The notes: generated by a model not told the origin, from the sequence alone. DNA of 6,531 bases from Bryobacterales bacterium (GCA_003154855.1 PMEV01000372.1:4659-11189); one strand, 5' to 3'; shown: positions 1 to 5,656, counted from the first letter of the stretch. A program made the numbers and translations.

Positions 1-158
1 TGCAGCCGGTTGTTGGCCACAGCCCAAATCGTGGTCACAGAACCACCGGCCCCGATGAATAGAGCGGCGGAAGCGAGAGCTACGAAGGCGAGCAGGAGCG
101 TGTATTCAATCAGGTCCTGGCCTTGTTCGTCACGAAGCAAATTGCTAAGAAATGTCAT
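1..158 (-). CDS. Flp family type IVb (Tad) prepilin, partial: 3' end cut by window edge
   Basis: Reading leftward from the ATG at 158-156 gives 52 residues with no stop before the window edge. The sequence has the Flp prepilin layout: a short polar leader (MTFLSNLLRDEQG), a prepilin-peptidase type site GQDLIEY with the Glu-Tyr pair typical of Flp pilins, and then a hydrophobic stretch (about residues 20-36) that would form the N-terminal helix of the fibre. Flp pilins are small, are cleaved after the Gly by a TadV/CpaA-type peptidase, and polymerise into adhesive Tad pili. An AAGGA ribosome site (167-171) lies 8 bases before the start. The start overlaps the stop of the upstream membrane protein gene as ATGA, which suggests translational coupling. 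The remaining pilus machinery, if present, lies beyond the left edge. The family call is fairly firm; the C-terminus is not visible. Confidence 0.85.
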   Translation of the reverse strand, partial: MTFLSNLLRDEQGQDLIEYTLLLAFVALASAALFIGAGGSVTTIWAVANNRL

Positions 159-1849
159 GGTTGTGTTCCTTCGGTTGAACTCGCGGCCTTTCGATCGCGA
201 GGCTTAATTATAGTTGGCGATCTGGCGATCACCGGGATTCCACCGCTTCCAACGGTGGAAGACTGCACGCTCTCCGGTCGCGCCGCACGGGCCGCCGCCC
301 CAGCATCCGTACTCCGGAACAGGATGGCCACCCCATCGTCGTATACGGGGCGCCATTCGCGCGATTCCTTGAGGGTGCTGGCCAGAGAGGCATCGACAGG
401 CAAAAGCACGGCTTCGATCCCGTAACGGTCCAAAGTTCCCTTCCAGTCATACTTACCACCCATGACTTCCAGGAACTTCTGGCCGAACTTCGCGCCGTAA
501 AAATCGCTTCTGCCGTCCACAAAAACCTTAGTGCTTGGAAAAAGCCGGTATATAACGTAGTCGCCCCATTGATCTCCCGTGAAGAGCCGGACTGGCCGCT
601 GGCCGCTCAGTGCCGCGACTGCCTTCACCGGGAAGAGCTTGGCGTCGAATTCCACCCGCAACGCAGCCGGCCGGCCAGGAAGCTGCACCATCCAGAACAG
701 AAGCAGGATCGCGGCCACGCTGGCCACCGGGATGCGTCCCGTCGCGTCCTGTTCGGCCACTTCCGCGCCATAAGACTCGAAGGCCGCGACCGACCGCTTT
801 ACCCAGCCCGCCACGTCCCACCGCGCCACGCTCGAGATCACCGCTCCCAGCGCCTCGGCCGCCAGCGGAGCGGCCAGAATTCCGAACAGTGGAATGTTCC
901 GCGCCGACATCAGCGCCAGGTGCGCCCCGCCAGCCAGCAGTAGCACGTAAGTGAAGCGCTTCTTGTAAACATTCCAGGCCACCGCCAGCACTGCCAGCAG
1001 CAGCAGCGGCTCCAGAAACATGGCCAACGGGCTGCTGAAGCTCATGGGCATGAATTCCTGGATCTGCATGAACTGGTAGGGCTCCCCCAGATACCCGAAG
1101 ATATGAACGTGCAGATGGTAAAAGTACGGGTTGATCAAGCTGGCCGCGAAACATCCCGCGGTGGCCAGCAGGTAAGGCTTGCTGCGTTGCAGTGCGGCCC
1201 GGCGGACTTCGGGCCGGGAATCCAGGGCCCAACTGGCCAGCTCTCCGGCCGCGTACGCTCCAGTCAGCGCGATTCCGACGAAAAAGCCGCCGTGCAGGTT
1301 AGTCCACAGCACGGTAAGCGGCGGCAATAGCCACAGCAGCCGCACGTTGCCGTCCCGCACCCGCTCCAGCAGCCAGTAGAAGATCACCAGAAACAACAGC
1401 GTGAACAGGTGCGGCCGCGCCAGCCAGTGGATCGAGGACGACGCGATGGCCAGGAACGTCACCCCGAAGGCGATCAGCACGTTCGGGCACTTCCGCCGAG
1501 TCATCCGATACAGCAGCGCGGACGCCGTTGAGATCGCCAGCAGGCTCACCATCACCACCGCTACCAGGCCCCAGCGCTGGTGCATCCAGCCGAAAATCGC
1601 GTCCCACAACCATTCCCAGGCAAACCACGGCTGGCCCGCCTTGGTGAACGAGAAAATGTCCCGGTCGGGAATTCGGCCGTTCTGCAGGATCCATTCGCCG
1701 GTCCGGATGTGCCAGCCGGTGTCGCAATCCCCGAGCAGGAAGCTGATGCCGCCCAGCTTAGCGAATAGCAGCACAATCGGCAGCACAAACGCCACGTCCG
1801 TCAGCGACGGAAAGCAGCGTTGCGCCGGATTTGCGGTCTGCTTGCTCAT
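155..1849 (-). CDS. Polytopic membrane protein, GT-C glycosyltransferase-like
   Basis: This is a 564-residue integral membrane protein. A first membrane helix (about residues 19-39) is followed by a loop with acidic residues in GDCDTGWHIRTGEW (D41, D43) and GRIPDRDIFSFT (58-69). That layout recalls GT-C enzymes, which use acidic residues in the first outer loop and lipid-linked sugars as donors. More hydrophobic segments follow, with conserved-looking WLARPHLFT (142-150) and WTNLHGGF (182-189). A C-terminal soluble part from about 419 has GDQWGDYVIYRL and KVFVDGRSDFYG, and the last 50 residues look disordered. I recall similar proteins, usually annotated hypothetical, in Acidobacteriota and related phyla; substrate and reaction are unknown. 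The ATG at 1849 is preferred because membrane helix 1 follows soon after it; a GTG at 1924 would add 25 Arg-rich residues without a good ribosome site. The stop overlaps the Flp start. Real gene: sure; glycosyltransferase role: moderate. Confidence 0.85.
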   Translation of the reverse strand: MSKQTANPAQRCFPSLTDVAFVLPIVLLFAKLGGISFLLGDCDTGWHIRTGEWILQNGRIPDRDIFSFTKAGQPWFAWEWLWDAIFGWMHQRWGLVAVVMVSLLAISTASALLYRMTRRKCPNVLIAFGVTFLAIASSSIHWLARPHLFTLLFLVIFYWLLERVRDGNVRLLWLLPPLTVLWTNLHGGFFVGIALTGAYAAGELASWALDSRPEVRRAALQRSKPYLLATAGCFAASLINPYFYHLHVHIFGYLGEPYQFMQIQEFMPMSFSSPLAMFLEPLLLLAVLAVAWNVYKKRFTYVLLLAGGAHLALMSARNIPLFGILAAPLAAEALGAVISSVARWDVAGWVKRSVAAFESYGAEVAEQDATGRIPVASVAAILLLFWMVQLPGRPAALRVEFDAKLFPVKAVAALSGQRPVRLFTGDQWGDYVIYRLFPSTKVFVDGRSDFYGAKFGQKFLEVMGGKYDWKGTLDRYGIEAVLLPVDASLASTLKESREWRPVYDDGVAILFRSTDAGAAARAARPESVQSSTVGSGGIPVIARSPTIIKPRDRKAASSTEGTQP

Positions 1850-1953
1850 CTCGGATCCGAATACCCTGGCAGCCTGGATGGCCAACCGGTCCAAGCGCCG
1901 GCCGCACCGATCGCTCCGCCCCACTCACGCCGTTGCTGTCCGCCGCCGATCAT
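1846..1953 (-). CDS. Possible 35-aa small ORF coupled to the membrane protein gene
   Basis: In the 120-base gap between the PilZ gene and the membrane protein gene, an ATG at 1953-1951 opens 35 codons rich in Gly, Trp and Arg (begins MIGGGQQRREWGG). They end at a TGA that overlaps the next gene's ATG as ATGA (1846-1849). A GAGGAAGG ribosome-site-like sequence (1964-1971) covers the PilZ stop codon, 10 bases upstream of this start. The product resembles nothing I recognise. It may serve as a translational relay between PilZ and the membrane protein rather than as a functional peptide, or it may be chance in GC-rich DNA. Confidence 0.25.
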   Translation of the reverse strand: MIGGGQQRREWGGAIGAAGAWTGWPSRLPGYSDPR

Positions 1954-1969
1954 GGCTCGAAAACCTTCC

Positions 1970-2374
1970 TCACATCAGCGAGCAGCTAATCTGGTCGCGA
2001 TTGGCCGCCGAAGCATACTTCCCATTAGCATAACTCCGAAACTGCATCTGATTCACTTGAAACGCCACCCGGGCGCAGCCGGTCTCGCACACCAAAACCC
2101 TGGCCACCACCGCCTGGCAGTGCATGCATCGCCGCCCGAACGAATGGTTGGCTGGCAGCTCGATATCCACCGTCAGCAGGTCCCCGGCCTTCGGCAGGTT
2201 CGTTAACATCCGGTCCGCGCTCCACGACACCAGAATGCCACCCCGGCTCATGTTCTCGGTCACCCCGACGAACAGTCGCGACTTGCTTCTCGGAAACGCC
2301 ACATGGCACGGAAGCTTCACCTCTACCCGCGGATCGGCACGCCTATCCATTTTGCCTGCTGTTAAGGGATACAC
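1970..2374 (-). CDS. PilZ domain protein (c-di-GMP receptor)
   Basis: This is a 134-residue single-domain PilZ protein. Both nucleotide-binding motifs are present: RxxxR at R12-R16 (RADPR) and (D/N)xSxxG at N41-G46 (NMSRGG). They are followed by the beta-barrel strands (GDLLTVDIELP, CQAVVARV, ARVAFQV), so it should bind cyclic di-GMP and act as a small cytoplasmic effector. Its partner is not evident, but it leads a unit containing a membrane sugar-transferase-like protein and a Flp prepilin, which fits control of surface structures. The GTG start at 2374 has AGGGGG seven bases upstream; an ATG at 2350 (MDRRADPR) keeps the whole domain but has only AGG four bases upstream, so either start is possible. 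Unusual: cysteines at 83, 86, 96 and 100 (CxxC and CxxxC), which could be incidental or a metal or redox site. Domain call is firm; cellular target is unknown. Confidence 0.92.
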   Translation of the reverse strand: MYPLTAGKMDRRADPRVEVKLPCHVAFPRSKSRLFVGVTENMSRGGILVSWSADRMLTNLPKAGDLLTVDIELPANHSFGRRCMHCQAVVARVLVCETGCARVAFQVNQMQFRSYANGKYASAANRDQISCSLM

Positions 2375-2381
2375 CCGTTCG

Positions 2382-2387
2382 CCCCCT
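2382..2387 (-). promoter_or_regulatory. Ribosome binding site favouring the GTG start of the PilZ gene
   Basis: On the minus strand the sequence reads AGGGGG, seven bases before GTG 2374. It pairs with the anti-Shine-Dalgarno sequence if one G-U pair is allowed. The alternative ATG at 2350 has only AGCAGG (2355-2360) with a 4-base spacer, which is weaker. Confidence 0.5.
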
Positions 2388-2406
2388 GGATCAAGACCGA
2401 AAATGG

Positions 2407-2435
2407 ATGATAGTTTTTTGTTGACTGAGGTTAAC
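2407..2435 (-). promoter_or_regulatory. Candidate sigma70-like promoter for the PilZ gene
   Basis: The minus strand carries TATCAT (2407-2412), five of six matches to the -10 consensus. The matching -35 window (2430-2435) reads GTTAAC and is a poor match, so an activator or another sigma factor may be involved. Initiation near 2400 would leave a leader of about 25 bases to the GTG start. The -35 window falls within the GGTTAACC palindrome. Confidence 0.35.
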
Positions 2436-2449
2436 CAACAGTTTAAGAT
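2421..2449 (+). promoter_or_regulatory. Candidate sigma70-like promoter reading rightward
   Basis: TTGACT (2421-2426) and TAAGAT (2444-2449) are separated by 17 bases, matching the -35 consensus in five positions and the -10 in four. Transcription from here would give a leader of about 340 bases before the response regulator, or a separate small RNA. It overlaps the leftward candidate promoter, and GGTTAACC lies in its spacer. Confidence 0.35.
2429..2436. repeat. GGTTAACC palindrome, first of two related TTAACYAA elements
   Basis: This perfect 8-bp palindrome is followed by AACAG, giving TTAACCAACAG (2431-2441). A related copy, TTAACTAAAG (2521-2530), starts inside a second palindrome, AGTTAACT. 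Placement between overlapping divergent promoter candidates suggests an operator, but such short sites can arise by chance. Confidence 0.35.
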
Positions 2450-2518
2450 CGAAATGGTTCAAAGAATTGGCCTTGTGCGCCGCAGTCTGGGCGGCTAGGC
2501 AGGTCCTTGACAGGCAAA

Positions 2519-2538
2519 AGTTAACTAAAGTTAGTACT
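2519..2538. repeat. AGTTAACT palindrome followed by AGTACT
   Basis: The 8-bp palindrome AGTTAACT (2519-2526) is followed by AAAGTTAGTACT, which ends in the palindrome AGTACT (2533-2538). The GTTA-AGTACT pairing recurs near 2637-2647 as GTTAATAGTACT. It follows a perfect TTGACA (2507-2512). This may be a regulator-binding element. Confidence 0.3.
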
Positions 2539-2645
2539 CCGGCCCCTCAGGGCGGAACAAATGAGGACGTTCGCACGCTGCGGCGGGGTTCTGACCCCCA
2601 CGGATGGGCAGCCGGTACGTAGTTGGCGTCGAAATGTTAATAGTA

Positions 2646-2655
2646 CTGGTACCAG
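2646..2655. repeat. CTGGTACCAG palindrome upstream of the response regulator gene
   Basis: A perfect 10-bp palindrome centred about 80 bases upstream of the -35 of the proximal promoter candidate, with AGTACT (2642-2647) overlapping its left side. The location would suit an activator or autoregulatory site, perhaps for the LuxR-type regulator encoded downstream. That is inference only. Confidence 0.3.
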
Positions 2656-2730
2656 AAATCCCGGTGGGGGAAACGGCCCGCCCAGCTTCGAGAGGACGAG
2701 GACAGCGTCGATCTGGTCCGGCGGGGCGAC

Positions 2731-2758
2731 TTGAGAGTTCCTAAGAGTATGTTATGGT
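2731..2758 (+). promoter_or_regulatory. Candidate proximal promoter of the response regulator gene
   Basis: TTGAGA (2731-2736) matches five of six -35 positions. After a 16-base spacer, TATGGT (2753-2758) matches four of six -10 positions. Initiation near 2765 would leave a leader of about 35 bases containing the AGGG ribosome site at 2787-2790. Confidence 0.4.
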
Positions 2759-2800
2759 GGGCGCCACGGCATGCGGTCGTTGGCGCAGGGTGAATAAAAT

Positions 2801-3556
2801 ATGGCCCGCGTTCTGCTCTTTACCGATGAGCCTGTGCTCGCGAGAGGGTTTACTTCCGTCCTTTCGTCCGTGCCCGGATTCGACTCCGTTTCCGTGTGCC
2901 AGAGTACTGCGGAACTCGCAGTAACCATTCAGACTTCCAAACCCGACGTCCTGTTGATCGATCTGACACCCGACGTCACCTTCGGCATCCTCACCCAACT
3001 GCAAGGCAGCCTGCCGAACTGCCGCATCGTCCTGTGGGTCCGGGCGATTTCCACCGAGTTGGCCTATCAGGCCATGGAACTCGGCGTGCGCGGCGTGCTC
3101 CGCAAGACGCTGCCTCCCGAGCTCCTCATTAAGTGCCTCGGCAAGGTGGCCGAGGGCGAGTTGTGGTTTGATAAGACCTTGACCGCCAGCTTCTTGTCGG
3201 CCAAGATGATCGCCTTGACCAAGCGCGAGAGCCAGTTGGTGAGCCTGCTCTCCCAGGGGCTCAAGAACAAGGAGATCGCCACCACCCTCTCGATTTCCGA
3301 AGGAACCGTGAAGGTCTATCTTTCCCGTCTCTTCCAGAAGGTGGGTGTGAAGGACCGCTTCGAGCTAGCTCTCTATGGGCTGAGGAACTTGCAGAACATG
3401 AGCGGCGAGCCGTCCGCCCTCAACCCACTCCCCCAGCACACCATGCTGGGAGGCGCCAGAGATCCCGGACAGATGCAATGGCTGCGCTCGCTGGTTCTTG
3501 AGAAGCCCTCCGACAAGGGGATCGATAACCTCCCGGTGTGGAGTCCTCGATCCTGA
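2801..3556 (+). CDS. NarL/LuxR-type DNA-binding response regulator with atypical receiver
   Basis: This is a 251-residue two-component response regulator. The N-terminal receiver (about 1-120) keeps the acidic pair D9/E10, the phosphoacceptor D54 (LLIDL) and the active-site lysine K102 (VLRKT). The Thr/Ser switch position is Val80 (IVLWVRA), and the loop after D54 lacks the usual MPGMNG-like segment, so phosphorylation switching may differ from NarL. The C-terminal LuxR helix-turn-helix spans about 137-197: LTKRE (139-143), NKEIA (156-160) and SISEGTVKVYLSRLFQKVGV (164-183) are canonical. A tail of about 54 residues has no recognisable domain. ATG 2801 has AGGG ten bases upstream. No sensor kinase is visible. 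The TonB-like gene starts 61 bases downstream on the same strand and is a possible target or operon partner. The family call is firm; the regulon is unknown. Confidence 0.96.
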   Translation: MARVLLFTDEPVLARGFTSVLSSVPGFDSVSVCQSTAELAVTIQTSKPDVLLIDLTPDVTFGILTQLQGSLPNCRIVLWVRAISTELAYQAMELGVRGVLRKTLPPELLIKCLGKVAEGELWFDKTLTASFLSAKMIALTKRESQLVSLLSQGLKNKEIATTLSISEGTVKVYLSRLFQKVGVKDRFELALYGLRNLQNMSGEPSALNPLPQHTMLGGARDPGQMQWLRSLVLEKPSDKGIDNLPVWSPRS

Positions 3557-3617
3557 CGCGGTCTCGCGCCAGCGTTGGTTTGGCTCGCGGCTTCGCTGCT
3601 GAGAACGCGTATCTTTC

Positions 3618-5195
3618 ATGCAATCGCTCTTTCCGCTGCCGCTGAACGACTCGGTCGCGCCCCCTCTCAAGCGGCTCAGGCAGGAGCCGCTCTTTGTTCA
3701 TATCGCGCCTCGGAACCTCAACCGCTGGCCCAGCTTTCTGGCCTCGGCCCTGCTGCACCTGCTGTTTGCGCTCCTGTTGCCCAGCCTGACCCTGGACCTC
3801 GCCAGCCCCGCCGAGCGCGAGGCCTGGGTGCGCCAGGAGAGGCTGGTTCGCACACTGCGTATCCGCGTTCCCGAGCGGCTCTACCTCGCCTCCACCGGAG
3901 CCTTGGCCCAGGACCGTAAGCCTCTGGTCGTCCCTAAGGCTGCCCCATCCTCCACCCCCGGAAAGCCATCTCAGGGAAAGGACTCCCGTGGCAACCGTTC
4001 GTCGGGACGCCAACGCCGCTTCGAATTGCCTCCTCTTCCCCGGCGTGCCGACAGCGACCAGAGCATCGTCCAGCCTGACCACTTGGCCGAGTTGCTGCCC
4101 GAGCGCGATCTGCGTCTTCCGGAAGTGTTCTTCTGGTCGCCGCCGCTGGCGCCCCAGGCCGTCGCTGAGCCGTACGTGTTGCCAGGTTATGCCGCCCCAC
4201 CGGCCGGAGCCCGGCGGCTGGACACCCCGCCCAGTCTGGAGTTGCCTTCCCTAGGGCTGGTGTCGCCCACCACCCTCCAATTGCTGGAACAGGCGGCCCT
4301 GGCCATGCCTCACTCCGGGATGCCCATCCGTACCAGTTTCTCGGAGGAGCCGGGCCAGCCTCCCAGCTCCTCGGCGGATGCTACCCCGGGGGAGCCAACC
4401 AATGTATTATCAATCTCCTCCGACCCGGTGCCTCTGAGGGAGTTCCTCAGCGTTCCTCCCGGTAGCCAGGTGGGGCGCTCGCCGGCTTCGGGCGCCGAAG
4501 CGCGGGATTGGTCTGGCGGAGGGGCGGGCGCCAACCAGGATGCCCGTTCCGGAAGCGCCTCCTCGGCCTCTGCCGGCCATCCGGATTCCCCGGCTGCCTC
4601 CACCGGCAGCGCCTCCTCGCCCACCGGCAAGGCGGCCGAGACGGCTCAAACTGGCAGCTCCAGCGCAGCCGGAGCGCCATCGCCCGGTGGTTCTCCGGCC
4701 CGCTCCGCCGCTATCGAGGCCACCCGCATGGCGCACCCGGCGGGAGGCGTCTTCGATGTCGTGGTGCAGTCCGGCGGACTGGAGGGCTTCCCGGAGAGCG
4801 GCGGCGTCTTGAGTGGTAAGCCCGTCTATTCTGTCTACCTCGAGGTGGGCGCTCCCGCCGAGTGGATTCTTCAGTACTGCATCCCCGCAGAAGACGCCCA
4901 GAACTTCCAGTTGAACGGAGGCGTGGTGACCCTCGGGACGCCCCCGCAGTTGGCCGCGCCCTTCCCTCTGACCACCTTTCGACCGCCTCCCCACCGCCGC
5001 TCGGGAGGCTATCTCATGGTCCACGGCTTCATCGGGGCTGACGGCCGGTTCCACGATCTGGGCGTTTTGGGGAAGGGCGACGCCTCGGAGAATGCCCAGG
5101 CCATCGCCGTACTCGACCAGTGGGAGTTCCGCCCCGCCAGTCAGAATGGCGGTCCCGTGCGCGTCGAGGTGCTGCTGGCCATCCCCGCCGAGTGA
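3618..5195 (+). CDS. TonB-like envelope protein (energy-transducer family, C-terminal TonB-like domain)
   Basis: This 525-residue protein has TonB architecture: a 37-residue cytoplasmic N-terminus, one hydrophobic segment (about 38-59), and a very long periplasmic part. That part is Pro-rich and then, from about 277 to 365, Ser/Ala/Gly-rich and probably disordered. The last 63 residues (463-525) resemble a TonB C-terminal domain: strand-forming YLMVHGFI, a DGRFHDLGVL turn, a helix ending DQWEFRPA, the NGGPVRVEV strand, and a terminal LLAIPAE. Just before it, residues 400-440 (VYSVYLEVG, EWILQYC) form a segment I associate with acidobacterial proteins. TonB proteins pass energy from ExbB/ExbD to outer-membrane receptors; neither partner is visible here. 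The ATG is the only good start, since a stop lies in frame at 3600-3602, but the ribosome site is weak, suggesting read-through from the regulator gene. A 12-bp direct repeat AGCGCCTCCTCG (4554, 4608) shows linker expansion. Confidence 0.8.
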   Translation: MQSLFPLPLNDSVAPPLKRLRQEPLFVHIAPRNLNRWPSFLASALLHLLFALLLPSLTLDLASPAEREAWVRQERLVRTLRIRVPERLYLASTGALAQDRKPLVVPKAAPSSTPGKPSQGKDSRGNRSSGRQRRFELPPLPRRADSDQSIVQPDHLAELLPERDLRLPEVFFWSPPLAPQAVAEPYVLPGYAAPPAGARRLDTPPSLELPSLGLVSPTTLQLLEQAALAMPHSGMPIRTSFSEEPGQPPSSSADATPGEPTNVLSISSDPVPLREFLSVPPGSQVGRSPASGAEARDWSGGGAGANQDARSGSASSASAGHPDSPAASTGSASSPTGKAAETAQTGSSSAAGAPSPGGSPARSAAIEATRMAHPAGGVFDVVVQSGGLEGFPESGGVLSGKPVYSVYLEVGAPAEWILQYCIPAEDAQNFQLNGGVVTLGTPPQLAAPFPLTTFRPPPHRRSGGYLMVHGFIGADGRFHDLGVLGKGDASENAQAIAVLDQWEFRPASQNGGPVRVEVLLAIPAE

Positions 5196-5240
5196 CCCTT
5201 CGTGTCTCCGGCCGGACTCCCTCGCGTTGTCCGAGCGGTC

Positions 5241-5534
5241 TTATACTCGACCAATGGCTTTCACCGCCAGCGCTGGATCGTGCGCAATGATGCTCAGAAG
5301 TGCGGCGGCCGGTCCGGTAGGGCGCCGCCGGTCCTGTTCCCAGTTCTGAAGTGTCTTCACGCTTACTCCGATCAAGTGCGCAAACTGCGACTGCGAAAGG
5401 CTGGTCCGTTCGCGAATGACGCGCACGCCCGAAGCGGGGATTGCAATCCGGCGCGAAGGCTCTTGTCGGCCGCGCAGAATCGCCCCGGCTTCGCGTACGC
5501 TGCCCAGCAGCTCTTCAAACATCTGTCTTTTCAC
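5241..5534 (-). CDS. HTH antitoxin of the HigA/NadS type, apparently without an intact toxin
   Basis: This is a 97-residue DNA-binding protein. An N-terminal helix (MFEELLGSVREAGAILRG, 5-22) and the short PSRRI linker are typical of HigA/NadS antitoxins, and a compact XRE-type helix-turn-helix follows. In the helix-turn-helix, IRERTSLSQSQFAHLIGVS (40-58) is the scaffold, VKTLQNWEQDRRRPTGPA (59-76) contains the recognition helix and the family's NWEQ-RRxPTGPA signature, and a C-terminal helix closes the domain. Such proteins neutralise a RelE-fold mRNA-cleaving toxin and repress their own operon. The GTG start is chosen because a perfect AAGGAG lies seven bases upstream; the ATG at 5522 is four codons later. 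The toxin normally encoded just upstream is not there: only a 43-codon ORF overlaps it by 20 bases. An operator-like palindrome lies 125 bases upstream. The family call is firm; whether it is an orphan regulator or a module remnant is open. Confidence 0.9.
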   Translation of the reverse strand: MKRQMFEELLGSVREAGAILRGRQEPSRRIAIPASGVRVIRERTSLSQSQFAHLIGVSVKTLQNWEQDRRRPTGPAAALLSIIAHDPALAVKAIGRV

Positions 5535-5646
5535 CGCCAAACTCCTTCTTGACGACTTGTGCGAGCCCCGAGACGTATCCCACCACGGCCTTTGATGAGA
5601 GCGCCGAGCTCCCAATGCGCGGCGATCCGGGATTGAAATCGGCCAT
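5515..5646 (-). CDS. 43-aa ORF overlapping the HigA-like gene; possible deleted toxin remnant
   Basis: The ATG at 5646 follows AGGAG (5651-5655) with a 4-base spacer and opens 43 codons (MADFNPGSPRIG...LAQVVKKEF...). They run 20 bases into the antitoxin gene in another frame, the usual toxin-antitoxin overlap. HigB/RelE toxins are about 90-120 residues. This one is too short to form the fold, but its end (LAQVVKKEFGG) resembles the C-terminal helix of HigB-type toxins. It may therefore be a toxin gene that lost its middle, or an unrelated small ORF acting as a translated leader for the antitoxin. If the promoter proposed at 5657-5685 is used, the transcript would start near 5650 and this ORF would be nearly leaderless. 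Confidence 0.4.
   Translation of the reverse strand: MADFNPGSPRIGSSALSSKAVVGYVSGLAQVVKKEFGGEKTDV
5542..5547 (-). promoter_or_regulatory. Ribosome binding site deciding the GTG start of the HigA-like gene
   Basis: The minus strand reads AAGGAG exactly seven bases before GTG 5534. This is the best ribosome site in the window, and it lies inside the overlapping 43-codon ORF. It argues against longer readings of the antitoxin frame that begin near 5615. Confidence 0.7.
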
Positions 5647-5656
5647 GCTTCTCCTG

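Larger units (their letters stand above)
2375..2800. other. Divergent intergenic control region, no convincing gene
   Basis: These 426 bases separate the leftward PilZ unit from the rightward response regulator. They hold three promoter candidates, the palindromes GGTTAACC (2429-2436), AGTTAACT (2519-2526) and CTGGTACCAG (2646-2655), two AGTACT copies (2533-2538, 2642-2647), and short hairpins: GCCGC/GCGGC (2479-2495) and GGGGT/ACCCC (2585-2598). A perfect TTGACA at 2507-2512 has no good -10 partner. No known riboswitch consensus could be recognised by eye. A 57-codon frame from 2561 to 2734 has a composition unlike a folded protein. Confidence 0.6.

Noticed and set aside
528..1232. 234-residue minus-strand frame within the membrane protein gene
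   Set aside because: It lies in another frame of the same strand. Its Gly/Arg/Ala-rich translation is the usual GC-rich shadow, whereas the real frame has membrane helices and family motifs.
1850..1924. GTG 1924 as the start of the membrane protein
   Set aside because: No ribosome site upstream, and it adds 25 Arg-rich residues before the first membrane helix; ATG 1849 fits better.
2585..2598. GGGGT-TCTG-ACCCC hairpin as a riboswitch or terminator
   Set aside because: A single short stem without a T-tract, and the surroundings do not match the c-di-GMP riboswitch consensus that I compared by eye.
2561..2734. 57-codon plus-strand ORF in the control region (MRTFARCGGVLTPTDG...)
   Set aside because: The composition is Gly/Arg/Thr-rich with few hydrophobic residues, the ribosome site is only a loose GGGCGGAA, and it runs through the palindromes and into the promoter candidate.
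3420..5054. Long minus-strand frames opposite the TonB-like gene (220 and 214 residues)
   Set aside because: Antisense shadows of a high-GC gene with low-complexity translations and no domain signal; the plus-strand frame has a membrane anchor and a TonB-like end.
5213..5233. CGGAC/GTCCG stem as a terminator between the convergent genes
   Set aside because: Only five pairs with an 11-base loop and no T-tract. The 10-bp palindrome TCCGGCCGGA (5207-5216) also lacks a loop and T-run.
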